Shown: positions 1 through 8,560, counted from the first letter of the stretch. The stretch is DNA of 20,795 bases from Strigomonas culicis (GCA_000482145.1 AUXH01000340.1:1-20795), one strand, 5' to 3'. Program-made: numbers and translations. The notes: generated from the letters alone by a model not told the origin.

Positions 1-3000
1 GGGATCGCGGCCAGCGGCACCGCCACGTGGTACGCGCCAGGTGTCTCCGCGGGTTTGCTGACCTGCGTGCCGGGCACAGCCGCGGGGACGGGGATGTTCA
101 GCTGGCTGCTGTTGGACGAGTCGAAGGAGTTCTGCCGCTGAATGGTGCTCAGCGCGCTGGGCGGCGGGGCGGCTGCCGTCGCGCTGGTCGCGCCGTAGGT
201 GCCGAGGCTCGTGCTGGTGGTGCCGTAGGTGCCGAGGCTCGTCCCGGTGGCGCCGTAGGCGGACGAAGTGGGCGGCGAGAGGGACGGAACGCCTAGGGAT
301 TTGAAGGGCGACGCGGCGCTCAGCTCATGCGACGCCGGCGGGGACAGCGCCGTGTCCACCAGCGGCCGCGGCGCGTCCCACGAGGACGGCGTCGGTATCG
401 CCGGCGCCGCGCCCGACAGCGGCGCAGGCACGGACGGCCGGCGCGCCGTCAGCGGGTCGTCGACAGGCGGGGCGGCAGCCGTCGCGGTGTCCGGCAGCGG
501 CAGCAGCGTGCGGTACGGCGACGCCGCCGTCGCGAGGGTAGTGCCCGCGCTGTACGCCGAGGGCGCCGCCGGCGGCACGGCGGGCGTCGACTCCAGCAGG
601 CTCGGCGACAGCGCCGGCCGCGGCGGCGACGGCGGCAGTGCGTAGGGCGTGGGGGCCGCCGCGGGTGGCTGCGCCGCGGCGCTGCCGGCCGCGTTGGCGC
701 GGCGCAGCTCCGACTCGCGCGTGGCGACCGTGTCGCGCAGCTCGCGGACCTCGCTCTGCAGGCGCGCGATCGCCTCGTCGCGCTCGTGCAGCGCGCGCTG
801 CGTCTCGACGTCGCGCGAGTTGCCGGACAGGATCTTCGTCTCCTGTGCGCGGAGGTCGGACTCGAGGCGGCTGTTGTCGTCCTGCAGCCGGCGCAGCCGC
901 TCCGTCGTGGCGCGCAGCTCCTCCTCGCGCTCCCGCGCGACGCGCTGCAGGTTCTCCGCGTTGCGGTCCGCGCGCTGCTGCTGCTCCGCGAGCGCCGCCT
1001 TCCACTCCTCAACGGCGCGCCGCGCGTCCTCCGTCTCGCGCCGCGCCTGCGCGACCTCCGTCTCCTTCTCCGCGAGCTGCCGCTGCAGCCGCTGCGCCGT
1101 GTCGTCCTGGCTGTACTTGGTCGTCGAGATCTCGTCGCGGAGGGCCCCGATCTGCTTACGCGCCTCGGCGAGGTCGCCGCGCAGCTGCTGCACCTCGCGC
1201 TCCTTCGCGTCGAGCGCCGCGGCGTGCAGCCGGTCGCGCTGCTCCCGGTCCTGCGCGCGCTCCTCCTGTAGCCGCTGGCAGCGCAGGTTGGCGTCGCGCA
1301 GCTCGTACTCGAGGCTGGACTTCTGGTCGAGCTGCGCCTGCAGCTGCTGCAGCTGCGCGGCCTTCGCGCCGACTTCCTGCTCCATCGCCTGCAGGCGCGC
1401 GCGCGCGTCGTCGCGGTCGCGCTCGCCGCCCTCCTGCGCGCGGCGCGCGGCGCTGAGCTCGTCCTCGGCAGCCCGCAGCTTGCGCGCGAGCTGCGCCTTC
1501 TCCTCGTCCCACCGCTGGCGCTCCACGTCGACCTTCTCCTTGAGGCGGCGCGCGGCCTCCTCCTTCTCGCGCGCCTGCTGCGACGTCGCCAGCTCGGCCG
1601 CGGCGTGCAGCTCCCGCTTCAGCCGCTCCACCTCCGCCTCGCTGCGCTCGCGCTCCTGCGCGAGGGTCTCCTTGGCGAGCTGGCCCTCGCGCCGCGCCTC
1701 GTCCAGCTCCTGCTGCAGCTGCTGCTCCTTGCCGCTGTACTCGCCGTGGACGGTCTGCAGCGACTTGGCCTGCGCATCCGCGCGCTCCTCCAACTCGCGC
1801 ACCCGCCGCTCGAGCCGGCCCCGCGCCTCGGCGACCTCCGCCTTCTCCTTCTCCAGCCGCTTTACCTCGTCGCCGAGGCGCCGCAGCTCCATCGTCGACG
1901 TGAAGCTGGCCTCCTTCTGCTGCGCGTAGAGCGCGGCGGCGGCCTTCGCGTCCTGCAGCTCCCCCTGTACCTGCTTCAGCCGCGCCTCGAGCGCGTCGAT
2001 CTCGACGTCCTTGTTGCGCACGAGGGCGCTGTTCGTGTCCTTCAGGTCCTCCAGCCGCCGCTCGTGGGCGTAGGTCAGGCGGTCGCGCTCCTCCGCGGCG
2101 CGGCGCAGCACCTCGCGCTTGTCCTCCTCGTACATGCGCTGCAGTTTCTCGATCGCGGCGCGGTGCACCTCCGCGAGGGACGCGCTGCTCTCGCGCTCCC
2201 TGCTGCTGTTCGTCTGTGCCTGCACGCGCAGCCCCTCAATCTCCGCCACGATTTTCGCGAGCTGCGCGCGCGCGTCGGCAAGCTGCTCCTCGCCGCGGCG
2301 CGCGCGGTCCTGGTCGAGCGACAGCTGGTGCTGCAGGTCCGCGAGCTCCGTGCTGCGCTGCATCTCGCAGCGCTCAAGCCGCTGTACCCACTCCTCCTCA
2401 CGCGCGGCGAGCTCCGCGCGGTGCGCCTCGTCGCGCGCCTTCACGTCCGCGGCGAGCCGCTCCAGCATGGCCTGCTGCGCCTCCCGTACGCACTGCTCCA
2501 CCTGCTTCGTCGTCTCCACGCTCTTCTCCGCCGAGCGCGCGCGCAGCTCGCTCTCCTCCCTCAGCCGCTGCAGCTCCCGCTGGTACTGCAGCTCGCGACG
2601 GCGGTCCTCGTCCTCCACCCGGCGGCGCTGGATCGCCTCGACCTCCTTCGCGCGCTCCAGCTTCCACTCCTCCAGCTCCCGCTCTTTCTGCAGCAACCGC
2701 TCCTGCTGCTCCGCGACGCGCTTCGCGCGGTCCTCCTCGATCTGCCGCGCGAGCTCCATCATGCGGCGGCGCTCCTCCGCTTCCTCCGCGTGGCACTGCT
2801 CCGCGTACGTGTCGCGCCGCTGCGCTTCGTGCTCCACCCGCAGGCGGTAGAACTCGCCGCGCAGGTCCATCTCCCGGCGCAGCAGCGAGGCCTCCGTGTT
2901 GTAGGCGCCGCCCCCCAGCGGCTTCGCGGGCGTGTACAGACTGAGCGCGCTCTCCGTGGACATGAAGGGCATCCGGTAGACGCTAGATGTCATCGGCGGC

Positions 3001-3056
3001 ATCGCCGCGTCGAACGCGGAGAAGTAATGCGAGCCGCGGGAGAAGAAATCGGCCAT
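1..3056 (-). CDS. Long coiled-coil protein, 3' end outside window
   Basis: The minus frame is open from ATG 3056 to the left edge (1018 complete codons). The start is well fixed: an in-frame TAA lies two codons upstream (3060-3062) and this is the first ATG after it. Residues 1-60 are non-helical with several Met, Phe and Ser-Tyr pairs. About residues 60-780 are an almost unbroken charged helix rich in Glu, Arg, Gln, Leu and Ala with heptad-like spacing, so a long parallel coiled coil is expected. The frame then changes abruptly to a Pro/Ser/Thr/Ala-rich, probably disordered region (below about 720) with three 10-residue repeats of the type TSLGTYGxTS. I do not recognise the family. Long coiled coils of this kind in trypanosomatids are often cytoskeletal, basal-body or flagellum-attachment proteins, but that is inference from composition only. 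No motor, GTPase or membrane signature is visible. Confidence 0.88.
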   Translation of the reverse strand, partial: MADFFSRGSHYFSAFDAAMPPMTSSVYRMPFMSTESALSLYTPAKPLGGGAYNTEASLLRREMDLRGEFYRLRVEHEAQRRDTYAEQCHAEEAEERRRMMELARQIEEDRAKRVAEQQERLLQKERELEEWKLERAKEVEAIQRRRVEDEDRRRELQYQRELQRLREESELRARSAEKSVETTKQVEQCVREAQQAMLERLAADVKARDEAHRAELAAREEEWVQRLERCEMQRSTELADLQHQLSLDQDRARRGEEQLADARAQLAKIVAEIEGLRVQAQTNSSRERESSASLAEVHRAAIEKLQRMYEEDKREVLRRAAEERDRLTYAHERRLEDLKDTNSALVRNKDVEIDALEARLKQVQGELQDAKAAAALYAQQKEASFTSTMELRRLGDEVKRLEKEKAEVAEARGRLERRVRELEERADAQAKSLQTVHGEYSGKEQQLQQELDEARREGQLAKETLAQERERSEAEVERLKRELHAAAELATSQQAREKEEAARRLKEKVDVERQRWDEEKAQLARKLRAAEDELSAARRAQEGGERDRDDARARLQAMEQEVGAKAAQLQQLQAQLDQKSSLEYELRDANLRCQRLQEERAQDREQRDRLHAAALDAKEREVQQLRGDLAEARKQIGALRDEISTTKYSQDDTAQRLQRQLAEKETEVAQARRETEDARRAVEEWKAALAEQQQRADRNAENLQRVAREREEELRATTERLRRLQDDNSRLESDLRAQETKILSGNSRDVETQRALHERDEAIARLQSEVRELRDTVATRESELRRANAAGSAAAQPPAAAPTPYALPPSPPRPALSPSLLESTPAVPPAAPSAYSAGTTLATAASPYRTLLPLPDTATAAAPPVDDPLTARRPSVPAPLSGAAPAIPTPSSWDAPRPLVDTALSPPASHELSAASPFKSLGVPSLSPPTSSAYGATGTSLGTYGTTSTSLGTYGATSATAAAPPPSALSTIQRQNSFDSSNSSQLNIPVPAAVPGTQVSKPAETPGAYHVAVPLAAI
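192..261 (-). repeat. 30-nt in-frame tandem repeat (10 aa) in the coiled-coil gene
   Basis: Two full 30-nt units begin at 192 and 222, and a third partial copy begins at 252 (gccgtaggyg). Units 1 and 2 share their first 21 bases exactly and differ at a few bases after that. The period is a multiple of three, so the protein reads as successive TSLGTYG(A/T)TS blocks in the Ser/Thr-rich tail. Such units expand and contract by slippage, so copy number may vary between strains. Confidence 0.8.
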
Positions 3057-3404
3057 GTGTTACAGAATTACAAAAAAAAAAAAGAGAATCTAGTGTTAAT
3101 CTAAGTTTGTCAGCAAACAAAAAAAAAAGGAATCTATGCTACTTGATTCCAAGAAGAAGGTGGTGCGATGAGAAGGACTTAAATCGTATCGGTCATAAGC
3201 ACAGCATCGTGGGTAGTGAATCGCGGTTACACATAAATGAGTGTACATGCAGAGCGAGAAGGGGAGGCCAAAGGGCTACATGAATGTGCATGGATCTACG
3301 CGCACGTCCGCATGATGAGGAGTGAGATAGTTTATTCCAAATTGAAAGGAGTATTCAATCAAACACGCTATTATTAAACAAAAAAAAACTAGATATATGT
3401 ATGA
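3057..3404. other. Intergenic region between GTPase-like gene and coiled-coil gene
   Basis: This 348-nt AT-rich gap holds the 3' UTR and poly(A) zone of the gene to the right and the splice-leader acceptor zone of the gene to the left. On the minus strand there are T-runs at 3119-3128 and 3072-3083 (A-runs on the plus strand) and another near 3381-3388. No RNA gene and no convincing ORF was seen; short plus-strand ORFs here run against the cluster and have no family features. Confidence 0.7.
3090..3128 (-). promoter_or_regulatory. Candidate trans-splice acceptor of the coiled-coil gene
   Basis: On the minus strand a CC-T10 tract (3119-3130) is followed by CTTAG (AG at 3102-3101) and ACTAG (AG at 3091-3090). 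These give 5' UTRs of 44 or 33 nt with no upstream ATG. Kinetoplastid mRNAs normally receive the spliced leader at the first AG after a pyrimidine tract. A second T12 run lies between these sites and the ATG but has no AG before the coding region. The assignment is by pattern only. Confidence 0.45.
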
Positions 3405-6400
3405 TCACACCTTTGCATCCGTAACCGACGGCGTATGCACGCCGGGCTCACTCCGCCGCCCAGTATCCAGGCGCTCAATCAGCTCCGCCGTGCGGTCCAG
3501 CACCTGCCGCACCATGAAGGGCGCCGAGCCTCGGTTCTGCGAGGGCCCGAGCCGACTCACCTCGCGTTCCAGGGCGTCGATGTTGACCTCGATCTCGTCG
3601 ATCTGGTCCGCCAGCATGTTGCACCAGTACTGCTGCGACGCGAAGAGCGGCGCCTCGACCTCGCAGAGAAACGCGTCGTAGCGCTCCCACCCGAGGTGCA
3701 GCCACGGCTGGTACGGCATGCCGAGCAGCGCCTCCTCCCACACGTCCAGCGCGATCCACAGCAGCGGCAGCTTCTCGAAGCTCTCGGGCAGCAGCGCGGC
3801 TGGCGTGGTCTGGCGCCAGTGCGCGAGATACCCCAGCCAGCCGCCGCCGCACTCCGGCGTCGCGCTGCCACTGCCGTCCGCCTCCTCCGCCGGCGCGGGC
3901 GCCCCCTGCGGGCGCGGCGTGCCGTCGCCGGCCGGGTAGCACGCCGTCGCGCGCCGCGGGCCGGCGTGGAAGGCGGGGAAGACGGCGGGTTCATTGAGGC
4001 CGGAGAAGCGCGGGTCTGCGTCGCTGTCCGCGCGGGACCAGTGTTCAGAGTCGCGCCCGGTCCCCACTCCGCTCCCCAGCCCGCCTTTGCGGCTGTTCGA
4101 GAAGACGCTCGCCGCGCTCGGCGCGTCGACGGTCGGCGCGACGTGGCTGCTGTTGTAGTAGCGGCACCACTTGTGCATGAAGCGGTCGACGCGCTTCGCG
4201 AGCTGGAAGGTGGTCACGGACGGCCCGCCGCCCTTCACGAGGATGCTGCTGCCGCCGCTGCGCGCGTGGTCCCCCACCAGGGCCGCGTCCCTCTGGGGCA
4301 GCGGCGCCCCGTCCCCGTTCGGCGAGCGCGCCGCGGTGAAGAAGTCGGCCGCGACGGAGCGCTTCTGCGCGGCGGTGGCCGCGGAGGGCATGAAGACCAC
4401 GATCGTCTTCACGTGGGCGTGGCCGGCGGCGGTGGCGGTGAGGGGGTGGGGGGCGGACTGCAGCGACGTGTCACGGTCATCCGCCGCCGGGACCGGCCCC
4501 GCCGGCGCGGCATCCTTCACCTCGGCGCCCTCGGCCGCCGTCTCCGCACCTTCGCTGCCGCGGCCGCCGCCGCTGCGACGGTGGGGCGGCGGTTGGCTGT
4601 TCACCTCCTGGCGGAAGTGGGCGAGCGCGCGGACCTGGTCCTCGCAGACCGAGGCGCGCAGCTTGGAGAAGAAGCCGTCCAGCATCGTGCTCGTCGGCAT
4701 GGAGATCATGTTGGTCGGCTTGTGTGTCCGCAGGCGGCGCCGCAGCGCGTTGATCGGCAACACCTCCGATGGCGGCTTCGTGGCGGAGAGGGTGTTGAGA
4801 ACACCGTCCACCGCCGCCTGGCTCTCGCGCACCTCGTCGTGTAGCCGCTCCACCATCTGCGGCAGGCAGTGCATGTAGACAGCGAGGAAGAAGTTAATGA
4901 TCTCCGTGTTCAGCTGGGAGAGATGCGTGAGGAGCTGGTGCTCCAGCCGCTTCTTCTCTTCCTGCAGTCGGTGCAGCTTCTTCTGCAGCTGCTGCTTCGT
5001 GTCGGTCACTTTGGTGTCCGTGAATGGACACTTCGCCTCCACGATGGTCTCCCCCTCCTTCGCCGCGATGCGCTTCGACTTCTCGACGTCAGCAACTTTG
5101 GCGGCCTTGCGGACAAGGTCACGCACCGTGTCGATCTGCGTCTGCAGCGCGCGGAACTGAACCTCCGCCTCGTCGTCAATGTAGAAGCGCTTGAACGCCG
5201 TGACGCGCTGCTGCAGACGTTTGTGCGCGGCGGTGAGCGATTCGCTGCCGTAGATGTCGACGCACTTGGGCTCCTCCTGTAGCACGATCATGCGCCGCAG
5301 GTCGCGCGAGAAGTTCTCCACCAGCAGCGAAAAGACGTACTGCATCTGGTGCTGCAGCGACCTCACGCGTTCGTAGGGCGTGACGAGCTGCAGCTGCGCT
5401 ATGCTCTCACTCGCCCGCGCCTGCTTGTAGCGCAGGGCGGTGAGCCGCTCCTCCGCACGCTTCACGCGCGCGGCGGAGACGGCGGCCGCCTTGGGGAACA
5501 GTGGCAGCAGCTGCGCGCACCAGAGCATCAGCGACAGGCCCGCCTGCGACAGGACAAAGCTGAAGCCGCACTGCTCGAACTGCTGCGCGACGCGCACGAG
5601 CTGGGCGCACCCGCTGCAGTACCACGTGTGGCTGATCGCGCGGCCGACCGCGCGCTCCACGACCGCCGCGCTGCCCTCCAGCGGGTCCTGCTCCGACCGC
5701 TTGTACGCCAGCTGCGGGTCCGCCAGCACATCGCAGAAGGACTGCAGCGCGTCGGCGAGGGCGGGGCCGGGCCGGCCCGTCCCCGCCGGCCGCGACGAAA
5801 AGGTGTCGCGCCGATACGTCGACAGCTGCAGCGACCCAAAGCTCTGCCCCATCGGCGACACAAAGTTTGTCACGGGACCGGTGCCGCTGCTCGACAGCGG
5901 CGCCGGCGGCGGCCGCGGCGGCAGCAGCGTCCCCGCGTTCGCCACCGTCGCGGCGGCGGCGTCGCCGATGCACGAGGAGATGGTGGCGGAGCCGCCGCTG
6001 CTGCTGTTCATGGTGGTCGGGAGCGATAGGACGCCTTCCTTCGCGCGGAGCATGGACGCGACCCGCGCGGCCTCGCGCTCGCCCGGCGGCTCCTGCTCCG
6101 CCGGCATCGACCGCCGCTTCAGGATGCCACTCGGCCCGCCCTGCGCGGACGCGCTGGGCGGGCCGACTGGCCCCTTCGGCTCCGCGCCGCCGCGGCCCTG
6201 GACGGCCTGCAGAAAGGAGGTCAGGAGGTCCCGCGTGACGCGGCCGTGCACGCCGCTGAAGGCGACCACCTGGGCGGGGTGCACCCGCACCCCGTAGCAC
6301 GTCGCCATGAGCGTCATAAAGGCGCTCATTTTCTCGCGCACCGTCGCCGGCGCGGGCAGGCCGCCGCCGCCGTCCTCGGCGATCGCGTCGATGAAGGTGA

Positions 6401-8216
6401 GCACAAAGAAGGTGTGCGCGACGAGCGCCTGCCGCAGCGTCGCTGTGTGGTCGTGGGAGCGCACCGCGTTGACGCCGCTGCCGCTCGCGGGGTGCGCGCC
6501 CGCGCCGCCCTGCCAGCGACCCGCCGGCGCCTCACCGAAGATGCGCCGGTGCGGCGGCGCCGACGGGCGATGGGCGAGCGGCGGGAACAGGTGCGCGACC
6601 GACGTGGACAGCGTGTTCGCGTCGATGTCCTGCACCGGCACGCAGAGGAAAAACGCATCGGCGAGGGCGATGAGCGGCACCTCGGACCCCCCGGCGTGCT
6701 CCCACCGCACGGCGCACTCGTCTAGCTCCTGCACAACCCAGGACGGGCCGCTGCTGGCCTTCGCCGGTGCCTCGTAGAGCGCGCCGCTCGACTGCGTCGA
6801 GACGCTCCCCTCGAGCGCGTTGAATTCGGAGTCGGACGGGACGCCGAGGACGTCGCGCGTCGCGTCCAGCAGCGAGGCCTCCGGCGGCGACACGCGCAGC
6901 CCCAGCACCGTGCGCATGCCGCCCAGCTGCGAGTGGTAGGAGTGCTCCGCCGCCCGCTGCGCCGGCGACTCCTCCTCCGCTTCCGGCGCGCCGTCCGCGG
7001 GCGCGCGCGTCGCGGTCAGCGCCGCCGCGTCGCTGCCGTGCCGGGATCCGTTGCTTGTCGTGCTGTTGAGGGTGAGGAAGGAGCTGCGTTGGGTGGGCCC
7101 CGCCCCCGCCGGCGCGAGTGGCTCCTCGGCAGGGGGGGGGTACGCCGCCCGCAGCTGCGGGAATAGCAGCGCCACCTCCGCACTCGCGCGGATGCGCGCG
7201 ACGACGGTCGTGTCAAACGCGCCGCCGCTCACCGCGACGGACTTGCGCCGCACGCGGTTGAAGGACATGCGGAAGTCGTCGCCGATGAAGGTGGAGCGCA
7301 GGGTCGCGCCGCGCTGCCCCGGGCTGCGGCCTCCGCGCGTCTCCGGAGAGGAGTCCGGCCGCCGCGCCACGGCGTCCGAGTAGCGCTGCGGCGGCGTCGC
7401 GGAGACGGTCGGCGGGCTCTCGCCGGCCACGGACCCGGAGTGGTTGTTGGACGGGATGGAGGGGAAGATGACCTGCGTCTCCGTCATCACCGGCGTCACC
7501 GACAGCGAGAAGGACGACGTCGGCGACGAGTCCGCGCCGGTCGCCGCGACGAGCGAGCTCAGGAATTGACTCACCTGCGACGTCGTCTCCGTGCGGCGGG
7601 CGGTCGAGGGCGGCGTGACCGCCGCGGGCCCCTCACGGCTGCCCGACCCCACAGGGCTGAGCGCGGGGATCACAGACATGTTGTGCTCCGTCGCTGGGCT
7701 CTCCGCGGCCTCGCCGGCCACGACCAGGGAGTTGTCCAGCTCCAGCCCGATGCTCTTGCCCAGCCCCCGGCCGACGGGCGACATGGCGTCGCTGGCGGCG
7801 TTGTCGATGATGGGGGCCTCGCGATTCAGCAGAAAGTTGAGCATCGTCGTCTTGCCGCTGCCTTCCTTGCCGATGATGGCCGCGCGCGGGGTGCACCCCA
7901 TTCGCGTCGTCCGCCTGCTGTGCTGCATGACGCGGAGGTCGTCCAAGAGGGCGGCCAGCGGCGTGCGCAGCGGCAAGATCTTCTCCGTGCTCGGGCCCAG
8001 TATGTCGCGGAGCTGCACCGCGAGGGCGATGAGCTGCTCCAGCGTCTTATCTTGCTGCGCGTCAAACGCACTGGTGTTGTTGCTGAGCGTCGAGCGCGCG
8101 TTCATGATGCTGCTGATGCGAAGACGCTTCCCCTTCGACGCAGGGTCCAAGTCATCTCGGAGAGAGAAGGAGGATTTCTTATCATCACTAACAGGATCTT
8201 TCGTTGTATTGTACAT
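3405..8216 (-). CDS. Divergent dynamin-superfamily-like large GTPase
   Basis: The protein has 1603 residues from ATG 8216 to TGA 3405. The frame also extends upstream through a TTG at 8237, which I do not use. Residues 116-123 form a good P-loop, GKEGSGKT (7848-7871), followed by a helix like that of dynamins (MLNFLLN). About 370 low-complexity Ser/Pro/Ala residues follow. A hydrophobic strand then gives VPVQDIDANTLS (about 526-537), resembling the dynamin PANxDLAxSDA segment. FVLTFID (604-610) sits where the G4 TKxD or GBP-type RD motif would be, and VVAFSG (650-655) could be G5. No clean G3 DxxG is visible. Coiled coils follow at about 905-940, 1015-1105 and 1534-1555. A Cys-rich hydrophobic stretch lies near 860-900. 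Guanylate-binding or atlastin-like relatives are an alternative to classical dynamins. The CDS itself is secure; the family call is tentative. Membrane remodelling would be an inference. Confidence 0.72.
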   Translation of the reverse strand: MYNTTKDPVSDDKKSSFSLRDDLDPASKGKRLRISSIMNARSTLSNNTSAFDAQQDKTLEQLIALAVQLRDILGPSTEKILPLRTPLAALLDDLRVMQHSRRTTRMGCTPRAAIIGKEGSGKTTMLNFLLNREAPIIDNAASDAMSPVGRGLGKSIGLELDNSLVVAGEAAESPATEHNMSVIPALSPVGSGSREGPAAVTPPSTARRTETTSQVSQFLSSLVAATGADSSPTSSFSLSVTPVMTETQVIFPSIPSNNHSGSVAGESPPTVSATPPQRYSDAVARRPDSSPETRGGRSPGQRGATLRSTFIGDDFRMSFNRVRRKSVAVSGGAFDTTVVARIRASAEVALLFPQLRAAYPPPAEEPLAPAGAGPTQRSSFLTLNSTTSNGSRHGSDAAALTATRAPADGAPEAEEESPAQRAAEHSYHSQLGGMRTVLGLRVSPPEASLLDATRDVLGVPSDSEFNALEGSVSTQSSGALYEAPAKASSGPSWVVQELDECAVRWEHAGGSEVPLIALADAFFLCVPVQDIDANTLSTSVAHLFPPLAHRPSAPPHRRIFGEAPAGRWQGGAGAHPASGSGVNAVRSHDHTATLRQALVAHTFFVLTFIDAIAEDGGGGLPAPATVREKMSAFMTLMATCYGVRVHPAQVVAFSGVHGRVTRDLLTSFLQAVQGRGGAEPKGPVGPPSASAQGGPSGILKRRSMPAEQEPPGEREAARVASMLRAKEGVLSLPTTMNSSSGGSATISSCIGDAAAATVANAGTLLPPRPPPAPLSSSGTGPVTNFVSPMGQSFGSLQLSTYRRDTFSSRPAGTGRPGPALADALQSFCDVLADPQLAYKRSEQDPLEGSAAVVERAVGRAISHTWYCSGCAQLVRVAQQFEQCGFSFVLSQAGLSLMLWCAQLLPLFPKAAAVSAARVKRAEERLTALRYKQARASESIAQLQLVTPYERVRSLQHQMQYVFSLLVENFSRDLRRMIVLQEEPKCVDIYGSESLTAAHKRLQQRVTAFKRFYIDDEAEVQFRALQTQIDTVRDLVRKAAKVADVEKSKRIAAKEGETIVEAKCPFTDTKVTDTKQQLQKKLHRLQEEKKRLEHQLLTHLSQLNTEIINFFLAVYMHCLPQMVERLHDEVRESQAAVDGVLNTLSATKPPSEVLPINALRRRLRTHKPTNMISMPTSTMLDGFFSKLRASVCEDQVRALAHFRQEVNSQPPPHRRSGGGRGSEGAETAAEGAEVKDAAPAGPVPAADDRDTSLQSAPHPLTATAAGHAHVKTIVVFMPSAATAAQKRSVAADFFTAARSPNGDGAPLPQRDAALVGDHARSGGSSILVKGGGPSVTTFQLAKRVDRFMHKWCRYYNSSHVAPTVDAPSAASVFSNSRKGGLGSGVGTGRDSEHWSRADSDADPRFSGLNEPAVFPAFHAGPRRATACYPAGDGTPRPQGAPAPAEEADGSGSATPECGGGWLGYLAHWRQTTPAALLPESFEKLPLLWIALDVWEEALLGMPYQPWLHLGWERYDAFLCEVEAPLFASQQYWCNMLADQIDEIEVNIDALEREVSRLGPSQNRGSAPFMVRQVLDRTAELIERLDTGRRSEPGVHTPSVTDAKV

Positions 8217-8223
8217 GAGGCAT
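8188..8223 (-). other. Short upstream ORF overlapping the start of the GTPase-like gene
   Basis: An ATG at 8223 lies 7 nt upstream of the main ATG (8216) in another frame. It opens an 11-codon ORF ending with TAG at 8188, inside the main coding region. It is the first ATG downstream of the best acceptor candidate (8344) and of the alternative acceptor at 8257. Scanning ribosomes would meet it first, so main-ORF translation would need leaky scanning, or use of the in-frame ATG at 8105 after re-initiation. There is no evidence here that it is translated. Confidence 0.5.
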
Positions 8224-8560
8224 TGAAGGAATATCAAAATGGAAAGAAAAGGAAAACTATTTTATGTGTGTGTCCGTGTGTGTGTGTATTACAAGAATGC
8301 ACAAGAAAAAAAAATTGAAAGAGGCGACGTGCGTTTACAACTACTGAAAGGAAGACCAGAAGAGGAGAAGAGGAGAGACCGAATAATACACAAAGGAGAA
8401 AGGGGAAAACGTGCGACTAGACATCGTCATTCCATCTATCTATCTATACATACATATATGCGTGTGTATGCGCATGTGTGTTTGCATTCCCAGATGGGGA
8501 AAACGAGAGAAAGAAAGTTGAAAGATGCAGAAGCCCAATCAGCAGATTTCAAGTAAATAG
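8217..8560. other. Intergenic region between PA200 gene and GTPase-like gene
   Basis: This 344-nt AT-rich gap is strongly asymmetric: the plus strand is purine-rich, so the transcript is pyrimidine-rich. It contains interrupted TG dinucleotides (8265-8287), three and a half ATCT units (8434-8447) running into ACAT/ATAT repeats, and an A9 run around 8308-8316. It should hold the 3' UTR of the PA200 gene and the acceptor and 5' UTR of the next gene. No RNA gene was seen. A plus-strand ORF here is built largely of microsatellite sequence and is not credible. Confidence 0.7.
8344..8382 (-). promoter_or_regulatory. Candidate trans-splice acceptor of the GTPase-like gene
   Basis: The minus strand carries a nearly pure C/T tract of about 35 nt ending in TTTCAG, with AG at 8345-8344. 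This is the best acceptor in the gap by kinetoplastid rules and predicts a 127-nt 5' UTR. A second possibility is AAAATAG with AG at 8258-8257, which gives a UTR of about 40 nt. Both leave the uORF ATG at 8223 as the first AUG of the mRNA. Confidence 0.45.

Noticed and set aside
1605..3104. 499-residue Leu-rich plus-strand frame opposite the coiled-coil gene
   Set aside because: It is the reverse complement of GAG/CAG/CGC-rich coiled-coil codons, which read as Leu-rich; no independent support.
5400..5620. Possible transmembrane segment in the GTPase-like protein near the Cys-rich stretch
   Set aside because: The hydrophobic run is broken by polar residues and Gln and looks like an amphipathic helix rather than a membrane span.
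8217..8237. TTG at 8237 as start of the GTPase-like protein
   Set aside because: Non-AUG starts are exceptional in eukaryotes; the first in-frame ATG is 8216.
8239..8556. 105-codon plus-strand frame in the PA200-GTPase gap
   Set aside because: It runs against the cluster and is largely encoded by purine tracts and dinucleotide or tetranucleotide repeats.
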